Assembly (NCBI RefSeq): GCF_023347275.1
Contig: NZ_CP094468.1
Span: 1,612,001-1,676,000 of the forward strand
From: Faecalibacterium sp. I3-3-89
Lineage (GTDB): Bacteria; Bacillota; Clostridia; Oscillospirales; Ruminococcaceae
Reading direction: 5' to 3'
Length of the DNA stretch: 64,000 nucleotides
How positions within the stretch are numbered: the first letter of the stretch is position 1; the number at the start of each line of letters is the position of its first letter. A program made the translations under genes and the position numbers. The notes under the pieces were generated by a model, which searched no databases, was not told where the DNA came from, and saw only the letters and a list, made by a program, of their open reading frames with translations. This document shows positions 1-8,402 of this stretch, piece after piece.

Positions 1-63
1 ATCGACGCCCTCCGGCTTTTTCGGCGCTGCAAAAGCCTCATAGTTGCCACTGGAATAGTACAT
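1..63 (-). CDS. ohyA: Oleate hydratase (5' end only, runs off window)
   Basis: Only the first 21 codons are present. They read [21 protein letters not shown], with an AGGGAGG ribosome-binding site just upstream. This start closely resembles the conserved N-terminus of FAD-dependent oleate hydratases (the old myosin-cross-reactive antigen family), which hydrate unsaturated fatty acids to 10-hydroxy acids. The FAD-binding motif would lie beyond the window edge, so the call rests on the N-terminal signature alone. The gene has its own promoter upstream. Confidence 0.65.
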   Translation of the reverse strand, partial: MYYSSGNYEAFAAPKKPEGVD

Positions 64-122
64 AGAGAAACCTCCCTGTTTCGGTCGCTTTTTCGACATC
101 TCTGTGCCGTCCTTATGGCAAC

Positions 123-151
123 AGTATACCCTGCGCACCCGCCGCGGACAA
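123..151 (-). promoter_or_regulatory. Promoter of the oleate hydratase gene
   Basis: On the minus strand a -35 box TTGTCC (146-151) and a -10 box TATACT (123-128) are separated by 17 bp, about 60 bp upstream of the start codon. Confidence 0.55.
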
Positions 152-207
152 CAAGCAAAACCATCCAGTTGACGCACTTTTCAGCAAACCGCCCCGTTTG
201 CATAAAA

Positions 208-237
208 AATCCGCCCCCAGCGCACCGGGGGCGGAAC
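208..237 (-). terminator. Intrinsic terminator after the GNAT gene
   Basis: CCGCCCCC and GGGGGCGG arms around an 8-nt loop are followed on the minus strand by ATTTTTT. It ends the rnr-GNAT transcript. Confidence 0.8.
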
Positions 238-247
238 AGAAACAGGT

Positions 248-730
248 TCAGAAGGTCAGGCGCATCTGATGCCAGACGACGTCGCCGTGGGTGGAGGCGG
301 ACACGCCCTCGTCCACGAAGCCGAACCGGGCGTAGAAGCCGATGAGCCTCTCCTTGCAGGTGAGCACGACGCCCCTGCGGCCAGCGGCCTTTGCGTCGGC
401 ACAGACCTGCCGCAAAACACGGGACGCACAGCCCTCCCGCCGATGGGCCGGGGCGGTGACGACGCTGAAGATCATCTGCCAGCTGCCCTCCGGCGTGTGG
501 AGATGGGGGTCGTCGTACATCGCGTCGGTGAGGTCGGGCTGGTCGGTGACGAGGCCGTTGACGAAGGCTTTCACCCCGCCGTCCTCCTCCAGCAGCCAGA
601 AATGGTCCGGGTAGACGGCCACCCGCCCGGCGATGCTCTGCCGGGACGCCCCCTCGGCGGGCGGATAGGATGCCGCTTCGATGTCGGCCAGCGTGTCCAC
701 ATCGGTAGGGACTGCATGACGGATGCTCAT
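248..730 (-). CDS. GNAT family N-acetyltransferase
   Basis: 160 aa, the size of a single GNAT domain. The acetyl-CoA pyrophosphate-binding motif is visible near residues 96-106 (HRREGCASRVL), and a C-terminal beta strand with FYARFGF fits motif B. The overall pattern, including the EAASYPP region near the N-terminus, is like arylalkylamine N-acetyltransferase-type GNATs, so a small amine is a plausible acceptor; that is inference. An AGGAGGGG site precedes the ATG, and the gene starts 12 nt after the RNase R stop, so the two are probably co-transcribed. Confidence 0.8.
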   Translation of the reverse strand: MSIRHAVPTDVDTLADIEAASYPPAEGASRQSIAGRVAVYPDHFWLLEEDGGVKAFVNGLVTDQPDLTDAMYDDPHLHTPEGSWQMIFSVVTAPAHRREGCASRVLRQVCADAKAAGRRGVVLTCKERLIGFYARFGFVDEGVSASTHGDVVWHQMRLTF

Positions 731-742
731 GTTTTCCCCTCC

Positions 743-2863
743 TCAGTTCTTGGCGGCAGGGGCGACTTCGAAGTCGATCTTGCCCAGATTGACGTCGGCG
801 CGGACGATGGTGATCATCATCTTGTCGCCGAGGCTCCAGCTCTTGCCGGAGGCGGGGTCGGTCAGACGGACGCCCTCGGTGAGGCTGGTGCCGGAGGGGG
901 TCAGGCTGGAAGCGGGCACGAAGCCCTCCACGCCGTTGTCCAGCTCGATGAAGAGGCCGCGCTGGGTCACGCCGGAGATGGTGCCCTCGTAGCACTCGCC
1001 CAGATGGCGGCGGGCATACTCGGCCTTGTAGCAGTCCTCGGCCTTCCGCTCGATCTGCATGGCGACGACCTCCCGCTCGCTGGACTGCTTGGAGGCGCGC
1101 TCTGCAAAGTCGGTGTAGCGGAGGATCATGGTCTCCTTCTCGGTGCCCTTGAGCAGGTCGGTCATGATGCGGTGGATGGCGAGGTCGGGGTAGCGGCGGA
1201 TGGGGCTGGTGAAGTGGGCGTAGTCCTTCAGCACCAGACCGTAGTGGCCCTTGGGCTTCTCCTCGTAGAAGGCCTTGGACATACAGCGCAGCATCCCGGT
1301 GTTGATGATCTGCTCATACGGCGTGCCCCGCACCCCCTCGAGGATGGCGCTCAGCTCCTTGGGCGTGGGCACCTCCTTGGCGAAGTGGTCGTTGATGCCG
1401 CAGGCCTGCAGCAGGGCGTGGAGACGCTCCAGCTTCTCGGCGTTCGGCTCCTCGTGGACGCGGTAGACGAAGGGGATCTGCTTGACCCGGGCAAAGTGGG
1501 CGGCGCACTGGTTGGCCAGCAGCATGAACTCCTCGATCATGCTCTCGCTCTCGCCGGAGGTGCGCTTCTTGACGTCGATGCAGCGGCCGTTCTCGTCGAG
1601 GATGAGCTTGACCTCGCCGCTCTCGATGTCCATGCAGCCCCGCTCCTTCCGCAGGCGGGCGCGGTGGCCGTACAGCTCCTTCATGGCGGGGAGCTGGTCG
1701 ATGACGTCGGCATACTTCGCCTTGATCTCGGCGTCCGCCGTCCCGGCCAGCAGGGCGTTGATCTCGGCGTAGACGCCCTTGACCCGGCTGCGGATGATGG
1801 ACTTGACGAAGCGGTAATCGGTCAGGTTGCCGTCCTTGTCCAGACGCATCAGGCAGGAGAAGGCCAGACGCAGCTCGTTCTCGTTCAGGCTGCAGATGCC
1901 GTTGGACAGGGCCTTGGGCAGCATGGGCACCACCTGATCGGCGTAGTAGACGCTGGTGGCGCGGCTGAAGGCCTCGTTGTCCAGCTCGGTGCCGGGCTTG
2001 ACGTAGTTGGAGACGTCGGCGATGTGGACGCCCAGCTCGAAGCCGCCGTCAGAGGTGCGGGTCAGGCTGACGGCGTCGTCGATGTCCTTGGTCTCGGCGC
2101 TGTCGATGGTGAAGATGGGCAGGGCGCGCAGGTCCATCCGGCCCTCGCAGTCCTTCTCGGAGATCTCTGCCCCCTCGAACTTCTTGGCCTCCTCCCGGAC
2201 CTTATCCGGGAAGCGGGTGCGGATGTCCTTGGCGTAGAGCAGGGCCTTGGCGCAGCGCTTGGCCTCGTCGGAGCTGCCGAAACGCATGGCGACGCCCACC
2301 CGGTGGTCCTCCTGCCGGTTGCCGCGGTTCAGGATCTCGACGGCCACCTTGTCGCCGTCCTTTGCGCCGCCCTCGCAGTCCCGGGCCAGCGGCATGGTGA
2401 TGGCCGGGCAGTCGTCGGGCACGAAGCGCAGACGACCCTCGACCCGGCGCACCGTGCCCACCAGATCGTTCTTCTCGGTCAGGACGGCGAGGATGGTGCC
2501 CTCGTCGCTGCCCTCCATGCGGGGATGCTCGAATTTCTCCACCAGCACCTCATCGCCGGGCATGGCGCCCTTGGTAAAGCGGCCGGGGATGAAGATGTCG
2601 CTGGTGCCGTCCTCCAGCATGACGAAGGCAAAGTTCTTGCCCAGCTTGACCACCTTGCACAGCAGAGCCTTGTCGGCACGGCCGGAGCGGACGGTGAAAA
2701 ACACGCCCTGACGCTGGCAGACGACGGCCTCCCGCACCAGCTCGTCCAGAGCCTCCATCACCTTGCGGTCTGCGCCGCGCTCGCCGCCGAACTTCTGCTT
2801 CAGCTCCTTGACGGTGCAGGGCTGGTTCTGGATCGCGTGTTCGATCTTATCGCGCATTGACAT
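743..2863 (-). CDS. rnr: Ribonuclease R (3'-5' exoribonuclease)
   Basis: 706 aa, the usual length for RNase R. Order: an N-terminal winged-helix-like segment, cold-shock domains (about 60-220), the catalytic RNB domain with the acidic cluster SAETKDIDDAV (about 255-265), and a C-terminal S1 domain ending near residue 700. RNase R degrades structured RNA processively and takes part in rRNA and tmRNA-tagged mRNA turnover. In many Firmicutes rnr lies near secG, and secG follows here in the upstream position on the same strand. The start is the ATG at 2863, about 10 nt after AGGAG. Confidence 0.95.
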   Translation of the reverse strand: MSMRDKIEHAIQNQPCTVKELKQKFGGERGADRKVMEALDELVREAVVCQRQGVFFTVRSGRADKALLCKVVKLGKNFAFVMLEDGTSDIFIPGRFTKGAMPGDEVLVEKFEHPRMEGSDEGTILAVLTEKNDLVGTVRRVEGRLRFVPDDCPAITMPLARDCEGGAKDGDKVAVEILNRGNRQEDHRVGVAMRFGSSDEAKRCAKALLYAKDIRTRFPDKVREEAKKFEGAEISEKDCEGRMDLRALPIFTIDSAETKDIDDAVSLTRTSDGGFELGVHIADVSNYVKPGTELDNEAFSRATSVYYADQVVPMLPKALSNGICSLNENELRLAFSCLMRLDKDGNLTDYRFVKSIIRSRVKGVYAEINALLAGTADAEIKAKYADVIDQLPAMKELYGHRARLRKERGCMDIESGEVKLILDENGRCIDVKKRTSGESESMIEEFMLLANQCAAHFARVKQIPFVYRVHEEPNAEKLERLHALLQACGINDHFAKEVPTPKELSAILEGVRGTPYEQIINTGMLRCMSKAFYEEKPKGHYGLVLKDYAHFTSPIRRYPDLAIHRIMTDLLKGTEKETMILRYTDFAERASKQSSEREVVAMQIERKAEDCYKAEYARRHLGECYEGTISGVTQRGLFIELDNGVEGFVPASSLTPSGTSLTEGVRLTDPASGKSWSLGDKMMITIVRADVNLGKIDFEVAPAAKN

Positions 2864-2942
2864 AGATTTTCTTTCTCCTTAACTACCTTGGCCCGCCCTC
2901 CCACCGGGGCGCGGCTCTTCCCTCTTATCCATACAAACAGAA

Positions 2943-2974
2943 AAACAGCCCCGCTTTCATCACGGGGCTGCGGG
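2943..2974 (-). terminator. Intrinsic terminator after secG
   Basis: CAGCCCCG and CGGGGCTG arms are followed by TTTTTCTG on the minus strand, just after the secG stop. Confidence 0.85.
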
Positions 2975-2981
2975 CGCGTAC

Positions 2982-3230
2982 TCAGGCCAGACGGCTTGCG
3001 AACACGCAGGCCAGAATGGCCACCACAAAGAAGACGACACCGGCGACGCGGGTCACTTTCGCCAGCATCTGATCCGCAGGGGTCAGACGGGTGTTGTTTG
3101 CGCCGTAAGCGCTGCCGTTGATGGCACCGGACAGACCCTGACCGTGGGTGTGCTGCATCAGGGTAAGGGCAAAGATGGCGACCGAGACGACGAGCAGGAT
3201 GACGCCGCCGACGATTTCAATGACTGCCAT
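2982..3230 (-). CDS. secG: Protein translocase subunit SecG
   Basis: 82 aa with two hydrophobic segments (about residues 4-24 and 59-78) joined by a polar loop with the GLSGAINGSA pattern typical of SecG. It is an accessory membrane subunit of the SecYEG channel. The start at 3230 was chosen because AAGGAG lies just upstream; a longer open frame to 3698 overlaps the penicillin-binding protein gene and has no support. A strong terminator separates it from rnr. Confidence 0.9.
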   Translation of the reverse strand: MAVIEIVGGVILLVVSVAIFALTLMQHTHGQGLSGAINGSAYGANNTRLTPADQMLAKVTRVAGVVFFVVAILACVFASRLA

Positions 3231-3331
3231 GGATGAAAACGCTCCTTTTATTATCAATTTTGGGGTACAAACATACAAATACGAGTATATAGTAACATAC
3301 CCCGGCCAAAAAAGCAAGCAAAAACGCAAAA

Positions 3332-4930
3332 TTACCCGTCCTCTCCCGCCGCCAGCGCGTCGCACAGGCGGGCAAAGACCGCGGCGCTGGACATCTCCGG
3401 CTCGGTCTGGGCGTCCTGCATCACCACGATGGTCCAGCGGGGCCTGTCCGCCGGGTAAAAGCCCGCGAACCAGTAATTTTTCAGCTCCTCGCCCTCCCGG
3501 AACTGTCCGGTCTGGGCCGTACCGGTCTTTCCGGCGGCAGTGCCCTCCGCAGGGGCCGCCTGCTGGCCCGTCCCCTCCGCCACGACGCCCGCCAGCAGGC
3601 CTTGCAGCCTCTTTGCCGTCTCTTCGGAAAACACCCGCCGGGCCGAGCCGTGGGCCAGCGGCGCAAGCTCCTCGCCGGTGGCCTCGTCCACGACACACTC
3701 CACGAAAAGGGGGGTGCGGTAGACGCCGCCCGCCGCGATGGCGTTCATCATCCCCGCCGCCTGTAAGGGCGTCGCCAGAAGCTCCCCCTGCCCGAAGCAG
3801 AAGTTGGCGAACTGCCCCTCGTTTTCCAGCGTCTCCGCCTCGGGCAGGACGCCCGCCGAGGCCCGCAGCCCCGCCGCGATGTCCTGCCCCTTCCCGAAGC
3901 CCAGCGCCGCCGCCATCTGCCGGACTCGCTCCGGCCCGAGACGCCGCCCCAGCTCGATGAAGTAGCCGTTGCAGCTCTTTTCCAGCGCGCCGTCCAGCCC
4001 CACAAGGCCGTGGGGCACGCTTCCGGCGCAGCGGTAGACCTGTCCGTTCCGGCTGTCATACCCCGGGCAGTCTCGGACGAAGTCCCCCTCCCCGGCTTCC
4101 AGCGCCACAGCCGCCACCACCGGCTTGAACACCGAGCCGACCGCATAGGCCGAGAGGGCGCGGTTCAGGAGCGGGCTGTCCGGGGCCGTCAGGCTCTCGC
4201 CTACATGGGCCGGGTCGAAGCCGGGCCGGCTGACGCAGGCCCGCACCTTGCCGCTGCCGGCCTCCAGGATCAGGATGCACCCAGCGGCCATGCTCTCTTC
4301 CGCCACCCCCTCTGCGGCCCGCTGGATGCTGCGGGAGAGGGTCAGCCGCACCCCCTGCGCGGCGGCGGGTGCCTTTTCCAGCACCGGCTCACTGCCCCGC
4401 CGCAGACGCCCCTGCGCCGTGACCGCGCACCGGAGGATGTCCTGCCCGCCGGTGGAAAGGATGTCGTCCAGCGCCGCTTCGAGGCCCGCCGCGCCGCGGC
4501 CCTCGCCGTCCAGATAGCCGATGAGATGCTCCGCCAGCGGGGCGGCGGCGTACCGCCGGGGCACAGCATAGCACCGCACGCCCAGCCCCCTCACATCCTG
4601 CGCCACCTCCAGCAGGAAGGGCCGGGAGGCGTTCCGCTCCCGGTAGAGCACCGCCTGCCCGTCGGCGTCCGCGTAGGGGTAGAGCCGCGCATAACTGCCC
4701 TCCCCCGGGAAGCAGAGGGCCAGCCACTGCTCCGAAAGCCCCGTCAGCGGCAGGCCGTCGCAGTCGTAGAAGTTCCCCCGCGCCGCAGGCAGGCGCAGGA
4801 CGGCCTCGCTCTGCGCCGATGCCCGCGCTGCGTATCCGGTGTTCGAGCAGAGCCAGTACAACCGGCAGACCACCGCCGCAAACCCCAGCAGAAGCGCCCC
4901 ATACAGCGCAAGCACCCTCCGGCCCGACAT
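3332..4930 (-). CDS. Penicillin-binding protein, transpeptidase (class B, FtsI/SpoVD-like)
   Basis: 532 aa. One N-terminal membrane anchor (about 5-24), a dimerization-type region, then a penicillin-binding transpeptidase domain with all three motifs: SVFK at 266-269 (acylated serine S266), SCN at 319-321 and KTG at 468-470. It cross-links peptidoglycan outside the membrane. It is shorter than cell-division PBP2b/PBP3 and lacks PASTA repeats, so a monofunctional class B enzyme for elongation or sporulation is most likely. Its ribosome-binding site (AAGGGGG) sits inside a long hairpin that ends 2 nt before the ATG. Confidence 0.88.
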   Translation of the reverse strand: MSGRRVLALYGALLLGFAAVVCRLYWLCSNTGYAARASAQSEAVLRLPAARGNFYDCDGLPLTGLSEQWLALCFPGEGSYARLYPYADADGQAVLYRERNASRPFLLEVAQDVRGLGVRCYAVPRRYAAAPLAEHLIGYLDGEGRGAAGLEAALDDILSTGGQDILRCAVTAQGRLRRGSEPVLEKAPAAAQGVRLTLSRSIQRAAEGVAEESMAAGCILILEAGSGKVRACVSRPGFDPAHVGESLTAPDSPLLNRALSAYAVGSVFKPVVAAVALEAGEGDFVRDCPGYDSRNGQVYRCAGSVPHGLVGLDGALEKSCNGYFIELGRRLGPERVRQMAAALGFGKGQDIAAGLRASAGVLPEAETLENEGQFANFCFGQGELLATPLQAAGMMNAIAAGGVYRTPLFVECVVDEATGEELAPLAHGSARRVFSEETAKRLQGLLAGVVAEGTGQQAAPAEGTAAGKTGTAQTGQFREGEELKNYWFAGFYPADRPRWTIVVMQDAQTEPEMSSAAVFARLCDALAAGEDG

Positions 4931-4932
4931 AA

Positions 4933-4980
4933 AACAGCCCCCTTCCCTGCCCCGTAGTATGGGCAGAAAAGGGGGCTGTT
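4933..4980 (-). promoter_or_regulatory. Long hairpin that sequesters the PBP ribosome-binding site
   Basis: A perfect 12-bp outer stem (4933-4944 with 4969-4980) and a 6-bp inner stem (4947-4952 with 4961-4966). On the minus strand it is followed by TTTT and then the PBP start codon. The purine-rich AAGGGGG that would serve as Shine-Dalgarno is part of the stem. It could act as a terminator, as a translational lock, or both. Confidence 0.7.
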
Positions 4981-4984
4981 ACGC

Positions 4985-5018
4985 AAAAGAGGCAGGGCCT
5001 CCGAAGAGACCCTGCCTC
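4985..5018 (-). terminator. Probable original groEL terminator, left of the island
   Basis: GAGGCAGGG (minus strand) pairs with CCCTGCCTC across a 12-nt loop (4989-4997 with 5010-5018) and is followed by TTTT. It lies just outside the left island boundary, where the transcript leaving groEL would arrive in an island-free chromosome. Confidence 0.7.
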
Positions 5019-5049
5019 AAAAGACATCGGGATGGGATGGGCCTGCGGC

Positions 5050-5065
5050 TTAGTACATGCCGCCC
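5050..5065. repeat. Left attachment site (16-bp direct repeat of the groEL end)
   Basis: TTAGTACATGCCGCCC occurs here and again at 14480-14495, where it encodes the last codons of groEL (Gly-Gly-Met-Tyr-stop). The two copies bracket the integrase-bearing island. Confidence 0.85.
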
Positions 5066-5216
5066 TTCCAAACCACACTTTTGGAGCCGAATCACGCATA
5101 TCCGGAAACGTAGACTTTTGTAGAATTATCAAGGCCACAAGCCGATTTTTCCAGATTCTCCGTTTTTGCACGATCCACGCTTTTCTACGCAAATCTACGC
5201 CACTTACCGGGTGATT

Positions 5217-5250
5217 GGCGTAAGTTTTGGCGTAAGTTTCGGCGTAAGCA
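5217..5250 (+). repeat. Left arm repeats GGCGTAAG (three copies, 12-bp period)
   Basis: GGCGTAAG begins at 5217, 5229 and 5241, exactly 12 bp apart, with an inverted copy (ACGCCACTTAC) just to the left. Matching repeats lie at the other end of the island. Arm-type binding sites of the integrase or excisionase are the likely role. Confidence 0.6.
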
Positions 5251-5272
5251 ATTCCGCTTCATGCGTCGAAAA

Positions 5273-6427
5273 TCACAGGTTGCCGGCGATCTGTTCAAAG
5301 GCTCTTTCAACCGATTCAAAGCTGCTGTGCGTGTAGACATCCAACGTCACACTGGCATTGGAGTGTCCCATCAGGTATTGCAGGCTTTTTACATCCAGCC
5401 CGGCCTGCTGAACATTGGTGCAGAAGGTGTGTCGCAGCACATGAGGTGTAATGCGCGGAACAGGTTTGCTGTACGCCTTCTCAAACTTTCCCTGCACGCC
5501 ACGCATATAGTTTTCCAAGTGCATTGCCACCTTCGGCATTCCGGACTTGTCCAGAAAGAGGAATCCGCTGCAACCATCCACCAGCGCTTCCACTTTCGTG
5601 GACGCTCTTGCTTTTACTACACGCCGCAACGCTGCACAAACGGTATCTGTCATGGGAACATTGCGGATACCGCTTTTTGTTTTCGGCGGTGTGACAAAGT
5701 AGGGCTTTTCAGCCGTCCGGCAAAGCTGCCGCCGGACATGGATACAGTGCCGTTCAAAATCGATATCTGCTCGTGTCAGGCCATACAACTCACTCACACG
5801 CAAGCCGGTTCCCATAAGAATGACGATATCATCATAATAGTTTCCGCCATAGTCTTGAACGAATTGCAGATATTTCTCCTGCTGTTCTCTGGTCAGGGCA
5901 TTGCGCACATAAGCGTCCTTCGGCACAACGTCCGACAGCTTGAACTTGAATGGATTCTTGCGGATGATGTCATCCTCCACCGCCATCTCAAACGCCGGTC
6001 TGACAACGCTTTGCAGGATTCCTATGGTGTTTTGCTTGAAACCGCTGTCATGCAGAAACACGAACCAGCCTTTCGCATCGGACAATTTTACCGTTTTAAT
6101 GGCTTTTTGCCCGAAAGGGTCAGCATGAATCCGCTTGACCGCTGTGTTGTATGACCGAAGTGAATTGGGTTTCAACCCACGTTTCAGGTTCATATAGCGG
6201 TCAACCAGATCAGCCACTGTCATCTCTCCGGCAGCATAGTCGATGCCGTCTGCCAGATCGCGCCACAGTTCTTCCTCTTTTTTCCGCAGCTCTGTCAGGG
6301 ATTTAGCGTAAATACAACGCCGTTTCTTGTGGATATCGGTATAACGATAGTCGTAGGTGCCGTTTGCTCTCTGGCTTTCGCCATCCTTCAAAACACGGCC
6401 CTTGCTATCCTTGCGCTTTTCAGGCAT
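5273..6427 (-). CDS. int: Tyrosine recombinase / integrase
   Basis: 384 aa, Tn916-integrase-like layout. An N-terminal arm-binding region is followed by a SAM-like core-binding domain (about 65-160). The catalytic domain shows the first Arg in GTGLRVSELYGL, the HxLRHTF box, and the C-terminal YLMGHSNASVTLDVY segment with the nucleophilic Tyr. It catalyses site-specific insertion and excision of the island. It lies about 200 bp from the left att site and reads toward it. An AAAGGAG site precedes the ATG. Confidence 0.95.
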   Translation of the reverse strand: MPEKRKDSKGRVLKDGESQRANGTYDYRYTDIHKKRRCIYAKSLTELRKKEEELWRDLADGIDYAAGEMTVADLVDRYMNLKRGLKPNSLRSYNTAVKRIHADPFGQKAIKTVKLSDAKGWFVFLHDSGFKQNTIGILQSVVRPAFEMAVEDDIIRKNPFKFKLSDVVPKDAYVRNALTREQQEKYLQFVQDYGGNYYDDIVILMGTGLRVSELYGLTRADIDFERHCIHVRRQLCRTAEKPYFVTPPKTKSGIRNVPMTDTVCAALRRVVKARASTKVEALVDGCSGFLFLDKSGMPKVAMHLENYMRGVQGKFEKAYSKPVPRITPHVLRHTFCTNVQQAGLDVKSLQYLMGHSNASVTLDVYTHSSFESVERAFEQIAGNL

Positions 6428-6533
6428 TTAGAAGCTCCTTTCTGTGAAAAGCGCATATAGGGGTTAATTTTAGTATACCATACCGACCATGCGATTTCCA
6501 CCGATATCGAATAGAAAAGACGTTGCATCATTC

Positions 6534-6821
6534 TCAAATAGAATACGCCTGCTCGATAAAGTAATCAAACAAGCGGCGCTTGATCAAACGCTTGTTGCCC
6601 ACCCAAAGGACAAATTTGCACTTATCCTCGTTGGTGATCTCACGCAGTTTATTGATGCCAATGCCGGAATAAGCCGCAGCTTCCTCCAGCGTTAAATTGC
6701 TCTTTTCCCAAATCGGAACTTGTCGGGACTTGGTCCCTCCATCTTGCTGATGCAAGACCGTTCCGTCGCTTGAAGTCTCCACCGGGGACTTCATTGCTTC
6801 GCAAACGCGAACTTCCTTCAT
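6534..6821 (-). CDS. xis: Excisionase-like DNA-binding protein
   Basis: 95 aa from the chosen ATG at 6821, which has GGAGG 7 nt upstream; the frame stays open to 6890 but without a ribosome-binding site. The C-terminal 60 residues (PIWEKSNLTLEEAAAYSGI, then IKRRLFDYFIEQ) have the winged-helix pattern of Tn916-Xis-type excisionases. It probably sets integrase direction by bending DNA at the island ends. It lies directly upstream of the integrase on the same strand, as expected for the pair. Confidence 0.75.
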   Translation of the reverse strand: MKEVRVCEAMKSPVETSSDGTVLHQQDGGTKSRQVPIWEKSNLTLEEAAAYSGIGINKLREITNEDKCKFVLWVGNKRLIKRRLFDYFIEQAYSI

Positions 6822-7033
6822 AGGCAGACCTCCAATTCCTTGTAACCGAACGCCTGTAACCGGACAGGAAAACTCTCTTTTTCTGCACACAGGGCATCCG
6901 GTGGGCTTTATACTTTTTCTTCTCTTTTTAAGGTTACATGGTTACAGAAAGCGGAAAACGCAGCGGCCATGCGGCTTTTGCGCCGTAACTGAGCTGTAAC
7001 CGAACCTGTAACTGACCGTGTAACCGCTGTCCA

Positions 7034-8383
7034 TCAGAAGGGAAAACCCAGCTGCTGGGCTTCCGCATCCGTTATTTCGGAGAAATCTTCAGCCCCGGTT
7101 TCGGGGCTGGTTACGCGCTTCCAGCCTTTCTGAACGCCGTACTTCGGGTAACGCTTGGCGGTCTTGTGTGCCTGCCAGCCTTGAATATCGCCGCGCGAAA
7201 TGCCGGTGTTCATGATCTCGCAGATAGCACGGGTCTCCCACTCAGCCGGGATATTGGTGTTGCCTAGCGCCTCCGCATAGAGCTGCTTGGAACACACCCG
7301 GTCACCCGTGTAGTCCTCCAAAAAGGCGTAGATCATGCCCGCCTGTGCATCTTCCTGCATGAAGTCCTGCTGATGGGCTTGCAGGGTTTCCTGCATGGCG
7401 GGGCTGAACGCCAGCTTGTAGTTGCCGCTGTTGTAGATGGTCATGGCTTCTGCCCAAAGCTGGTCGATATAGGCGCGAGATTCCTCCTCGTTGTCCAAAA
7501 TGTGGGTCTCAGCCAGTTCCGCATCCACCGGGATGGGGATAAAGCGGCGGTTGCCCGTGCGGTCACGGGGCAAAAAATCCTGCCGATTGGTCGTGCCAGC
7601 AAAGATGCACTGGCGCAGACGGTCAGCAGGATGGGTCTCATAGGGAACTTTATAGGTTTCCTTCTGTTTACTGAGGAAACTCTTGATTTCCTCGATGCTC
7701 TTGGCATTGGCAGTGGCGATCATCTCCGACATTTCAATGATCCAGTGGCCTTGCAGTTTGCGGAACACATTGTCATCGTCCAGCCGCCGCAGGTCATCTG
7801 AGAACCACTCGTCCTTGACCGCCAGCAGCCGAAAAAAGGTGGACTTTCCCGCACCTTGCCCGCCCACCAGACAGAGCATGGTTTCAAATTTACATCCCGG
7901 CTGGAACACCCGCTTGATGGCTCCCAGCAGGAATATCTTCATAGCTTCGCAAGTGTACTCGTCCTCCGCAGCACCGAGAAAGTGGTGCAGGACATGGGCT
8001 ATCCGCCCCGTCCCATCCCATTTCAGGCCGTTCAGGTAGTCTCGGATGGGGTGGTAGCGGTTCTCGTTGGCAACGATGCGGATGGCTGATTCGATCTTCT
8101 TCTCGCTGGAAATACCGTATTTCTCCATTCTCCGCAGGATATACTTCATATCGGTATCGTTCAGGGTCTTGCCGGAGCGAGGCCAGCCCACAGGCTTTAC
8201 GATGTCGATGCGCTCGCTCAACAGGTTTAGCCGGATGGCATCGGCAAGCACATGGTCGTTCTGCAAAATCGTGATACAGTTTTGGATCGTTCGCTGGATC
8301 TCTCCGTTGGAGTGCTTGGCCAGCATTTCCTTCACATCGGCAACAGTTCGGGGAGTGCGTTCTTCGTTGACTTCTTTGCTCAA
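7034..8383 (-). CDS. VapE-family P-loop protein (virulence-associated E)
   Basis: 449 aa. The central domain carries a Walker A motif GGQGAGKS (174-181), then a region with EMSEM and the TTNRQDFLPRDRTGNRRF stretch typical of VapE/D5-like superfamily 3 NTPases. Such proteins usually accompany phage-like or integrative elements and probably act in element replication or replication initiation. The start is a TTG with AGGTG upstream; an ATG a few bases before is out of frame. It lies between the excisionase and relaxase genes. Confidence 0.85.
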   Translation of the reverse strand: MSKEVNEERTPRTVADVKEMLAKHSNGEIQRTIQNCITILQNDHVLADAIRLNLLSERIDIVKPVGWPRSGKTLNDTDMKYILRRMEKYGISSEKKIESAIRIVANENRYHPIRDYLNGLKWDGTGRIAHVLHHFLGAAEDEYTCEAMKIFLLGAIKRVFQPGCKFETMLCLVGGQGAGKSTFFRLLAVKDEWFSDDLRRLDDDNVFRKLQGHWIIEMSEMIATANAKSIEEIKSFLSKQKETYKVPYETHPADRLRQCIFAGTTNRQDFLPRDRTGNRRFIPIPVDAELAETHILDNEEESRAYIDQLWAEAMTIYNSGNYKLAFSPAMQETLQAHQQDFMQEDAQAGMIYAFLEDYTGDRVCSKQLYAEALGNTNIPAEWETRAICEIMNTGISRGDIQGWQAHKTAKRYPKYGVQKGWKRVTSPETGAEDFSEITDAEAQQLGFPF

Positions 8384-8402
8384 TAAACATCACCTCATAC
8401 TA

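Noticed and set aside
269..2860. 863-aa plus-strand open frame
   Set aside because: It is the antisense shadow of RNase R and GNAT, an effect of GC-rich codon use; it has no ribosome-binding site or family pattern.
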